Source of the DNA: JAFGDH01 sp964441265
Lineage (GTDB): Archaea > Aenigmatarchaeota > Aenigmatarchaeia > QMZP01 > QMZT01
DNA length: 46,043 nucleotides
Direction of reading: 5' to 3'
Assembly (NCBI GenBank): GCA_964441265.1
Contig: CAYYKJ010000012.1
Location: 1 to 46,043, forward strand
Within the stretch, counting starts at the first letter, position 1. Each line of letters begins with the position of its first letter. The notes under the pieces are model-generated. The model searched no databases, had not been told where the DNA came from, and saw only the letters and a list, made by a program, of their open reading frames with translations. This document shows, piece after piece, positions 39,855 through 46,043 of this stretch. The position numbers and the translations under genes were made by a program.

Positions 39855-40183
39855 TCCGGAGCCGGGCGCGGGAGCGGTGAAAGGGGAACAAAGTAAATTA
39901 AACGCTGATACTATCTTTTCCTGGCCGGAAAGTGAGCGGGGGGCCGGAGCATGTCCTTCATGCTTCACAGTTCAGAAGACGGTAGTTCAGAAGACGGTTC
40001 AGAGATAAAATTCTGATGGAAACGAGACCCTCAGCGGATTCCCGCTGAGCGGAACAACACACCCTACGGCATATGCATGCCACCAAGGACCTACCACACG
40101 ATTAAAATATCTGTTATTTTCATTCAAAAACTTTAATTTCACACCGATTATACTAATTTAAGCCGCCCCGGGAAGATTTCAGA
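39855..40183. repeat. Non-coding 329-bp stretch with tandem repeat and hairpin
   Basis: GTTCAGAAGACGGT occurs twice in tandem (39970-39983, 39985-39998). A hairpin with 8-bp arms, CTCAGCGG (40030-40037) and CCGCTGAG (40042-40049), follows and could be a terminator or a protein site. ACCACACGATTAAAAT near 40092 has a near copy at 42850-42868. No gene is visible. Confidence 0.5.
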
Positions 40184-41068
40184 ATGGAGAGGGAACATTC
40201 ACTCATCATCGCTCTCGTGATAGCAGCGGCACTGGTCCTGGTCCTGCTCTTGGCATATGCTTTAATCCTCCGGAAAACTCAGAATATCTCTCCGACCAGT
40301 CCTGAAAGCGCACTCGTCTCCAGGGTGATAGACGGCGATACCGTAGAAATCTCGGGCGGAACGAGGATAAGGCTTCTGGGGATAAACGCCCCTGAAATGG
40401 GCCAGAACTATTACGGAGAAGCGAAGGAAAGGCTTGAGGAGCTCGTGCTGGAAAGGGAAGTCCTCATTGAAAGCGACGAAGAAGACACCGACCAGTACGG
40501 CAGGCTGCTCAGATATGTTTTCGTAAACAACGAAAACGTCAACGTGAAGCTCGTGGAGGAGGGCCTGGCCACCGTATACACCTTCCGGCCGGACGCCAGA
40601 TACAGAGAGCAGCTGGAAGAGGCCTGGAACGAGTGCCTCCGGGCCGGAACCAATCTCTGCAGCCGGCCAGACCGGATCGATGGCGGTTGCGGGGACTGCA
40701 TAGGCATCTCCAACTTCCAGTGGAACGCCGAGGGCAACGACTGCGAAAACCTCAACGGCGAATACGTCGTCCTGATGAACACCTGCCCCGACCGCAGCTG
40801 CGACATGGGAGGATGGACCGTAAAGGACGAATCATCCAGGGATCCGTACGTCTTCCCCGACGGCTTCGTTCTCCAATCCCAGTCCACCGCAACCCTCCAC
40901 ACCGGCTGCGGAACCGATCTGACCACCGGAACCGACATGGATCTCTACTGGTGCAGCTCGGGCTACAACTGCAACGCGATCTGGAACAACAACCAGCCCG
41001 GAGACACATTGTACCTCAGGAACGCCGAGGGCGCCCTGGTTCTCGAGTACGGGTATGAGGGGATTTAG
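40184..41068 (+). CDS. Membrane-anchored staphylococcal-nuclease-like protein with lamin-tail domain
   Basis: The product has 294 residues. A long N-terminal membrane helix (8-29) anchors the protein. Residues ~42-160 are a thermonuclease domain: SRVIDGDTVEI (Asp50), IRLLGINAPEMG and DQYGRLLRYV with the catalytic Arg. Residues ~170-290 form a Cys-rich beta-sandwich like a lamin-tail domain (IGISNFQWNAEGNDCENLNGEYVVLMN). It would act outside the cell on nucleic acids, either for nutrition or in competition. Its GC content is higher than the neighbours to the right. Confidence 0.88.
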   Translation: MEREHSLIIALVIAAALVLVLLLAYALILRKTQNISPTSPESALVSRVIDGDTVEISGGTRIRLLGINAPEMGQNYYGEAKERLEELVLEREVLIESDEEDTDQYGRLLRYVFVNNENVNVKLVEEGLATVYTFRPDARYREQLEEAWNECLRAGTNLCSRPDRIDGGCGDCIGISNFQWNAEGNDCENLNGEYVVLMNTCPDRSCDMGGWTVKDESSRDPYVFPDGFVLQSQSTATLHTGCGTDLTTGTDMDLYWCSSGYNCNAIWNNNQPGDTLYLRNAEGALVLEYGYEGI

Positions 41069-41130
41069 TATCCCGGAGAGAAAGAGCAGTTTCGGGTGGC
41101 CAGAACATTAAACAGAAAATTCCTGAAAAA

Positions 41131-41904
41131 TTAATCAAGAAGAACATCTTCCTTTCCCGTCTGCCCCTGCCTCATCTTTTCAACACTTTCCTTCAGATAC
41201 ATCTTATACCTGTTGGGCATACTTTTCTTGAGATACGTTTTCATATCCCTGCGGCACATCTCTTTGATCTGCCTGACCCTTTCCCTGCCGATAGTTCTCG
41301 AGAAAAAATCTTCGCTCATCTCATCAAGCGTCATTTCTTCGCAGGCATATAATTTTAAAACAGTAATCCTATTCTCCGTGCTCATTTTTAAAGCGTTTTT
41401 TATCTCCTCCTCGATTATGACCCTGTCGAGAGCGATATTTTCAGGGCTGTCATATTCATTGTCGCTCAGCCGCGGATCGAAAGGGTTGATGAACTCAATG
41501 CTTCTTTCAAACGCTTCCTGCCGGTTTTGTTCGATATCTCCGCTCAGGCCTGCCGCGACCATCGCTTCTGAAACACTGCCATTATAAAATCTATTAACAA
41601 CCGTCTGAAAAACTGATTTAATTTCCTGTGATCCTGCAGACGGGTTTTCCTTTAGATATTCAATTAATTTTTGCCTTTTCTCTTCCCATTCGTTTTCGTA
41701 TAACGAATTTCCTTTTCTGGGTTCAAGGCCGATAGATTTTTTTGCATTATTGATACTGCCTTTATAAATTTCTTTTATCAAATCACGATAACCCAGCCCA
41801 GCAGCGTCCCTTTCGATTGCACGAGGATTCTCCCTCAACCAGGACAGGAATTCCTGGTTCTTGTTTTCCAGATCTTCCTCATTCCATCTATATGCGGATC
41901 CCAT
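41131..41904 (-). CDS. Sigma-70 region-4-like protein with homing-endonuclease-type repeats
   Basis: This 257-residue protein has two ~42-residue repeats (18-60, 79-120), each ending YxGSxxxAxxxxGL, the HNH_repeat pattern that contacts DNA in homing endonucleases. From ~155 a bacterial sigma-like part follows: SPENIALDRVIIEEEIKNAL, RITVLKLYACEEMTLDEMSEDF, and GRERVRQIKEM (206-216), the sigma region 4 recognition helix. Archaea use TFB/TBP rather than sigma factors, so this is probably a transferred or virus-derived regulator. No nuclease residues are seen. Leaderless promoter within an inverted repeat. Confidence 0.8.
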   Translation of the reverse strand: MGSAYRWNEEDLENKNQEFLSWLRENPRAIERDAAGLGYRDLIKEIYKGSINNAKKSIGLEPRKGNSLYENEWEEKRQKLIEYLKENPSAGSQEIKSVFQTVVNRFYNGSVSEAMVAAGLSGDIEQNRQEAFERSIEFINPFDPRLSDNEYDSPENIALDRVIIEEEIKNALKMSTENRITVLKLYACEEMTLDEMSEDFFSRTIGRERVRQIKEMCRRDMKTYLKKSMPNRYKMYLKESVEKMRQGQTGKEDVLLD

Positions 41905-41920
41905 GCATAATTACCTTCAT

Positions 41921-41952
41921 AACTACTATATAAAAATTACTTATAAGTAGTT
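41921..41952. promoter_or_regulatory. Inverted repeat around the TATA box of the sigma-like gene
   Basis: AACTACT (41921-41927) and AGTAGTT (41946-41952) flank a minus-strand TATA box (TTTTTATATAG) centred about 26 bp upstream of ATG 41904. This suggests autoregulation or a specific repressor. Confidence 0.55.
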
Positions 41953-41995
41953 AAAATATCAGAAAAAGGTTTTATGAAACGAAATATGAAATTAC

Positions 41996-42478
41996 CTAAA
42001 AGAAATTCTGAGTTGCGATGTAATACGTTCCGTCAAATGCGACGCCCACCCCGACCAAATCGCATTCCCTGTCAAGAATGTTTTTCCTGTGGCCTTCGCT
42101 TTCCATCCAGGAATCCACGTGCGCCTCGGCAAGACTGGAAGGATCTTCATTCACGAAACCGACACCTCTGACGATCCCTACCGGCATTTTTCCGATGTTC
42201 TCCGATACGCCCTCTCTGTAGCGCCCAAATCCCATTTTTTTCCGGATATTATATCCGTGACGTCTGGCCCTGTCATGGGGGTCTTCTCCCGTGGTGTTCA
42301 TATGGGAAAAGAATCCACCCAGAGCCATGTCAAGACTGTGCTCCAGGGCGATTTCTGAAAGTTTTGGATCGTATCTCAGATCCAAAAGACCGTATCTTTT
42401 CCTCTGTGCATTGGTATATCTGATGATTTCTCTCTCGGTCGCTGAGGAAATCTCGGGGAGGTGTATTCGATTCGCCAT
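41996..42478 (-). CDS. CAP/SCP-domain protein
   Basis: This 160-residue protein has the whole CAP (SCP/YkwD) signature: IIRYTNAQRKRYGL, LSEIALEHSLDMALGGFFSHMNTTGEDPHDRARRHGY, SENIG, DSWMESEGHRKNIL and VGVGVAF. His and Glu residues of the CAP cavity are present. Unusually for this mostly secreted family it lacks an obvious signal peptide. Some members act on cell-wall-like polymers or as extracellular proteases. It is AT-rich and probably acquired. Confidence 0.9.
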   Translation of the reverse strand: MANRIHLPEISSATEREIIRYTNAQRKRYGLLDLRYDPKLSEIALEHSLDMALGGFFSHMNTTGEDPHDRARRHGYNIRKKMGFGRYREGVSENIGKMPVGIVRGVGFVNEDPSSLAEAHVDSWMESEGHRKNILDRECDLVGVGVAFDGTYYIATQNFF

Positions 42479-42578
42479 TATTATAGAAAATAGTTAATAA
42501 TTTAAACGGAAAATCAGGAAAGTTTTGGGAGAACAAAAAACTTATTTTATCCCATTCCCGAATTATTAAGAGGTGAAA

Positions 42579-42818
42579 ATGAAATGCATTGAAATCCTGA
42601 GTCTTCTGAAAGACCAGATACTGGCCAGAGTGAGGAAGAAACCAAAAACCCGAACGTTTCTACATAGTCCGCATTGCGAACGGAGGTTCTTTCAGTTGTC
42701 TGAAAAAAGGAGAATGAAAATACTAAGACAGAAACATCCGCCCAATGTATGTGTGATGTGCGGAAAAAAGACAGGAGAACCCGGTAAAGTATTCCAGGTC
42801 AAGATAAGCAATTCATAG
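42579..42818 (+). CDS. Small basic protein with CxxC
   Basis: From ATG 42579 (GAGGTG upstream) the product has 79 residues, very basic, with a Cys/His-containing middle (HSPHCERRFFQL) and CVMCGKKTGEPGKVF, possibly one zinc site. I recognise no family, though its finger resembles those of the small proteins at 12.1-12.6 kb. It is AT-rich and flanked by accessory genes. Confidence 0.5.
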   Translation: MKCIEILSLLKDQILARVRKKPKTRTFLHSPHCERRFFQLSEKRRMKILRQKHPPNVCVMCGKKTGEPGKVFQVKISNS

Positions 42819-42888
42819 AATCCCCGATCCGTATATCGCAGATATCCCACCACACGCCACGATTAAAATTGGACATCAGTCTTAAAAA

Positions 42889-43596
42889 TCATTTCAAGTC
42901 ATTCTTCATTTTTTTGAATTCTTCCTTCGTTATTTCGCCTCTGGCATATCTTTCTTTCAGGATTCTTATGTGTTTCTCATCCTTTTGTTTTTCTCTTTGT
43001 CTGGGCATCTTTTCGTAAATCCATTTCTGTATCATCTCAGCTGCTTTACTATTGACAACCTCAAACTCTGGTTCTTGTCTCCTTCCATTTTCATCGATGA
43101 ACGGTATTTTAATGAAAACGTCTTTGCCCATTGCACCCAAGGAACCAAATGACATACCAGCCCCAGCAAAAGCCATCGCCTCTTGTTCCGAACCCCTTGA
43201 TCCGATTCTTGATTTGACTTTTGAAAAATCTATCTTTTTTGCCGGTATGTTTATTTCGAATTTCTTTGATGAAAATACCATCTTATCTGAATATCCTATT
43301 ATATTTCCACCTGTACCCACTGAAGATAATATTCCTTTATCTGCCACGTGACGCAAATCGCCCCCCTTGTAGTATACAGTTCCGCATTTGAAGGATGGAT
43401 TTTCTGAATTATGCTCCTTTTCCTCTTTTACAGCGCCTTTCTTCTTATTATTTTCCTTGCTGATATCACGATAACTCAAGAACCACAGAAAATATAACAA
43501 AAAAAGAATAAACGGAAGAAGCGGTATAAATATAATACCAAATAGTATGACAAACCATGTCCATTTATGGTTTTTTATCCATTCAAAGAAACCCAT
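42889..43596 (-). CDS. Membrane protein with PH-like and SHOCT domains
   Basis: The product has 235 residues. Two adjacent hydrophobic helices at about 13-40 anchor it. Residues ~75-190 look like a beta-rich PH-like domain (GYSDKMVFSSKKFEINIPAKKIDF, FEVVNSKAAEMIQKWI), and the C-terminus is a SHOCT module (ILKERYARGEITKEEFKKMKNDL). SHOCT proteins probably mediate oligomerisation. The gene is AT-rich. A 23-bp element 58 bp upstream recurs before the gene at 45988. Confidence 0.8.
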   Translation of the reverse strand: MGFFEWIKNHKWTWFVILFGIIFIPLLPFILFLLYFLWFLSYRDISKENNKKKGAVKEEKEHNSENPSFKCGTVYYKGGDLRHVADKGILSSVGTGGNIIGYSDKMVFSSKKFEINIPAKKIDFSKVKSRIGSRGSEQEAMAFAGAGMSFGSLGAMGKDVFIKIPFIDENGRRQEPEFEVVNSKAAEMIQKWIYEKMPRQREKQKDEKHIRILKERYARGEITKEEFKKMKNDLK

Positions 43597-43653
43597 TTAT
43601 ATCACTTTTTAATTTATAGTCAATTCTATCTTGTTTTTTCCTATTTAAATATT

Positions 43654-43676
43654 GTTCCTTCATCAGCACGCCTATC
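43654..43676. repeat. 23-bp direct repeat, copy 1 (promoter-proximal)
   Basis: GTTCCTTCATCAGCACGCCT + ATC, identical to 46021-46043. On the minus strand it directly precedes a TATTTAAATA TATA box for the SHOCT gene. Confidence 0.7.
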
Positions 43677-43741
43677 TACCGGTCAAAGAATAATGAGATT
43701 GTCAAATATTGATTTTTAAATCCCCAGAAAAACTTTTCATA

Positions 43742-45088
43742 ATGATTAAGGGGTTAATCATACTAATTTTATCCATTTCATTAGTTTTGTTTGTGTCTGG
43801 CTGTACATCTGGAACCACCGAGAATGTTGATAGCGGAGGATTTGATGAAAATATTTTTAGCAATGAGTATAAATCAATAGAATTTCCGTTAACAAATGAA
43901 AGATTATCTTGGAGTAGAGATTTCATTTTTTGGAATTGCAATATAAGTAAAGTAGAAAGGGATATTTGTTTCGTGGATGTTAATAACATGGAAATTGAAA
44001 GGGTGGGTACTAATTTCAATACAAATATGTTGAACCATTGGAAAAACTATATAACTTACAAAATCCCCTTTGAGAATGTCACAGACTATGAGTCCTACTA
44101 TATTGTTCTTTTTAATGCAAATACTGGAGAGAAAATCAATGTGTCATGCCCAGGTGAAGAAACTCTTGGGTATTCAGAAGATGATTCAAATTGTATCAGA
44201 CCTGGTAGATTGTTGGAAGGTGGTGTATTCAATATTTCTGAAGTAAAAGCCTGTTCTATTGATGAATCAAAGGAGATATTGAACAGGATGATTAGGATAA
44301 GGAGTACGGCAAACGATCCTATCCAATTTGTTTGTGTGAACAAAACAGCTAAAGCAATACACTTAGAACCACAGGAAGAAAAGGAGTTTGCTGCTGGATT
44401 TCTTAAGACATGCAAAAAATATAAATGGGAAATTATCAATGATTCTCGAAATCCAATTTCCGTCGAATGTATTTGTGAAGAAGAAGAATTTCCGATATTA
44501 GTCAACGGTTCTCTCAGATGTATTCCACCCAAACACAGATTACCATATACAGAAAGATATGATGATTATTTCTATGACCCCGAAACAGGTTATGTCTTTT
44601 TGGTCTTGTGGGAAAATGAAACAGCATCCATATACTATTATGATTCATCAGACCCAAACTCATTCCCCGAAAAGATTCATGATACAAGTAAATATGGGGG
44701 CTACGAAGCACTATCGACAAGATTTGGAGAAAAGTGCTTTAAGGAGGAGCATTATGGTCATTATCGCATATGCAAAGAAGGTCAGTGCTATCTTGACTTC
44801 CTGAATATCAAGACAGGCGAAATAATTAGAGTTTGGGGAGATAGAGCCAATGTAGAAGGGAACTATCCTGATATTTTGAGTGAAGGAGGTTTCTATGGTC
44901 TAGTGCCCTTCTCAACCGCCTTCCCTAATGGAGTACAATTTTACAATCCAATTATGGAAATATCTAATGATATGGCGATAATCCGTGATTATGATTTTAA
45001 AAATTGTGTTCCCACAAAGGAAACCTATATTTGTGATTGGGAGACAAAATATTATCTCTTAAAATTCAACTGGGAGGGAGATGAATGA
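43742..45088 (+). CDS. Secreted lipoprotein, unknown function
   Basis: From ATG 43742 the product has ~448 residues; the signal peptide ends in lipobox LFVSGC. The rest is beta-rich and hydrophilic with scattered Cys (CSIDESKEIL, CVNKTAKAIHLEP, CICEEEEFPIL) and a terminal propeller-like part (TGYVFLVLWENETASIYYYD, GFYGLVPFSTAFPNG). Unknown family. It is markedly AT-rich, unlike the first 35 kb. The stop overlaps the DUF4177 ATG by 4 bp. Confidence 0.78.
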   Translation: MIKGLIILILSISLVLFVSGCTSGTTENVDSGGFDENIFSNEYKSIEFPLTNERLSWSRDFIFWNCNISKVERDICFVDVNNMEIERVGTNFNTNMLNHWKNYITYKIPFENVTDYESYYIVLFNANTGEKINVSCPGEETLGYSEDDSNCIRPGRLLEGGVFNISEVKACSIDESKEILNRMIRIRSTANDPIQFVCVNKTAKAIHLEPQEEKEFAAGFLKTCKKYKWEIINDSRNPISVECICEEEEFPILVNGSLRCIPPKHRLPYTERYDDYFYDPETGYVFLVLWENETASIYYYDSSDPNSFPEKIHDTSKYGGYEALSTRFGEKCFKEEHYGHYRICKEGQCYLDFLNIKTGEIIRVWGDRANVEGNYPDILSEGGFYGLVPFSTAFPNGVQFYNPIMEISNDMAIIRDYDFKNCVPTKETYICDWETKYYLLKFNWEGDE

Positions 45089-45240
45089 AATGGGAATATA
45101 AGGTAATAGACAAATATCTTCATCAACTGGAAGAAGAAATCAATAAGCTAGCAGAGGATGGATGGGAGCCTATATGCATGCAGAATGCGGGGGGCTGGGG
45201 CTCAAAGTCAGCGGTAATACTACGAAGACGAAAGAAATAA
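45085..45240 (+). CDS. DUF4177-family small protein
   Basis: ATG 45085 (ATGA overlap with the lipoprotein stop) encodes 51 residues, MKWEYKVIDKYLHQLEEEIN + LAEDGWEPICMQNAGGWG + SKSAVILRRRKK, the DUF4177 pattern (WEYKVI..., L-x-x-x-G-W-E, ILRR). Function unknown; often near phage or accessory genes. It is translationally coupled to the upstream gene. Confidence 0.8.
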   Translation: MKWEYKVIDKYLHQLEEEINKLAEDGWEPICMQNAGGWGSKSAVILRRRKK

Positions 45241-45277
45241 TCATAACTTTTAAAGAATACAGAAGGTATATTGAAAC

Positions 45278-45622
45278 ATGGTCGAATCTCCGGGTATTGA
45301 TCTGAAGATAACAAATATTCATAAATATTTTCTTTATATAGGAGCAGTTATTCTAATACTCTCACTATTTTTCGATATTAAGGTCATTGAAGCCTCTGTT
45401 GTAAGGTCATTTTCTGTGTGGATTCTCATCGCAGGTTCATGGACATGGTTTTTCGATAAACTCATTGAAGATTTATACCAATACGAAAAGAAATTTCCTA
45501 ATTTACCAGACAACAGAACAGCCCGGCAAAAAAACAATTTTAAAAATTATGTGACAGGAAAGCATATCCTGAAGTTCGTGTTCCTTATTGTCACATCCAT
45601 TCTATTATCCACCATTTTATAA
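45278..45622 (+). CDS. Hypothetical membrane protein
   Basis: This 114-residue protein has three hydrophobic helices (about 17-35, 40-60, 97-113) with a basic, cytoplasmic-looking loop (QYEKKFPNLPDNRTARQKNNFKNY) between the second and third. No recognised family. It is AT-rich, follows DUF4177 by 37 bp on the same strand, and may belong to the same unit. Confidence 0.6.
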   Translation: MVESPGIDLKITNIHKYFLYIGAVILILSLFFDIKVIEASVVRSFSVWILIAGSWTWFFDKLIEDLYQYEKKFPNLPDNRTARQKNNFKNYVTGKHILKFVFLIVTSILLSTIL

Positions 45623-45649
45623 CAAAAGGCGATTTTCTGGTGCTGAATT

Positions 45650-45988
45650 TTATCCCGATTTCTTTTTCTTCTCTTCCATGGGAGCAATGGTAGCTCTTAA
45701 ATTCGGAGCGATAATTTTGGGCAATGGATAAAGTTTCCATATCTTTTCATGCTGATATTTAAAAATTCCAAGAAACGTGAGAAGTATAATTAAATCAACA
45801 AAATAAAACCATGGTTCAATGATTCCATTCATTTTCAAAGCAAAATTAATTATTTGGAAAATCACTACGATTATTGAAAGACAAATACCAACCCATACAC
45901 CAGAAAGTATACTCATACGATGCATCTGATCTGCTTTATAATTCTCTATACGCTCTTTCACATTTTCCCCGTCATCATTTTCCCCCAT
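45650..45988 (-). CDS. Hypothetical two-helix membrane protein
   Basis: This 112-residue protein has a charged N-terminus, two hydrophobic helices (about 27-52 and 58-78) and a basic C-terminal tail. No family recognised. It is preceded, on its strand, by a TTTAAA TATA box about 26 bp upstream of ATG 45988 and then by the second copy of the 23-bp direct repeat. Confidence 0.6.
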   Translation of the reverse strand: MGENDDGENVKERIENYKADQMHRMSILSGVWVGICLSIIVVIFQIINFALKMNGIIEPWFYFVDLIILLTFLGIFKYQHEKIWKLYPLPKIIAPNLRATIAPMEEKKKKSG

Positions 45989-46020
45989 AAGAAAATCTTA
46001 AATCTTCTTTTTTAAATACG

Positions 46021-46043
46021 GTTCCTTCATCAGCACGCCTATC
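46021..46043. repeat. 23-bp direct repeat, copy 2 (truncated by window end)
   Basis: Identical to 43654-43676. On the minus strand it directly precedes the TATTTAAA box of the gene starting at 45988. The repeat may continue beyond the window. Confidence 0.7.

Noticed and set aside
1..46043. CRISPR array
   Set aside because: No series of regularly spaced repeats was seen. The repeats found are isolated pairs or triples.

Overview
This window is archaeal chromosomal DNA. Evidence: an MCM replicative helicase, Dph6 (diphthamide ligase), cyclic 2,3-diphosphoglycerate synthetase, ATPase-type HypB beside HypA, a family-4 uracil-DNA glycosylase, ferredoxin-MinD fusions, tRNA genes without encoded CCA and with introns, and many TATA boxes about 25-30 bp upstream of start codons, which implies leaderless transcripts. 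Small Cys-rich proteins and a long coiled-coil protein with a helical tail resemble those of DPANN and other uncultivated archaea, but I cannot fix the lineage. Most of the window is GC-rich. Roughly 13.8-14.57 kb and 41-46 kb are clearly AT-rich and look acquired or accessory.

Layout. 1-284: probable right end of an IS200/IS605-type element, running into the 3' end of an unknown gene. 0.3-9.7 kb: housekeeping genes (MCM, tRNA-Val, coiled-coil protein, Dph6, lipoprotein, cDPG synthetase, DUF4870-like membrane protein, thioredoxin-fold anchor, PLP-homeostasis protein, ZIP transporter). 9.9-16.3 kb: HypB/HypA, zinc-ribbon microproteins, a Cys-rich lipoprotein, a PRC-barrel protein, an M24 peptidase, and three intron-bearing tRNAs (Gly, Ser, Trp), with a LAGLIDADG endonuclease overlapping tRNA-Ser. 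16.4-20.7 kb: two paralogous GH130 + GT4 cassettes. 20.8-23.3 kb: DtxR-FeoA regulator and FeoB with a palindromic operator. 23.3-27.3 kb: UDG, Nbp35/ApbC ATPase, CoA-binding protein, metallo-beta-lactamase-fold protein, radical SAM protein. 27.3-29.6 kb: HEPN/MNT module, membrane wHTH protein, and a frameshifted nucleotidyltransferase with its small partner. 29.65-34.9 kb: one long leftward block of DUF5320, DUF134, a split permease, three NifX/NifB-like proteins and two ferredoxin-MinD ATPases. 35.1-36.3 kb: a second MNT/HEPN module whose HEPN gene carries two in-frame stops. 36.3-46 kb: accessory genes (methyltransferase, NYN RNase flanked by repeats, AAA/DUF4143 ATPase, secreted SNase-lamin-tail protein, sigma-70 region-4-like protein with homing-endonuclease-type repeats, CAP protein, SHOCT and lipoprotein genes).

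The most unusual content is in the tRNA genes. Four tRNA genes carry, by my reconstruction, ten introns: Val 2, Gly 2, Ser 1, Trp 5. The two Gly introns are homologous to each other. The Val anticodon-loop intron is homologous to the Trp T-loop intron, which has gained a 23-nt hairpin. The Gly T-loop intron has gained a palindrome that also occurs twice at 34.9-35.0 kb. This reads as recent, active spread of archaeal tRNA introns. A LAGLIDADG endonuclease gene, whose stop codon lies inside the D-loop of the intron-bearing tRNA-Ser, suggests one possible mechanism.
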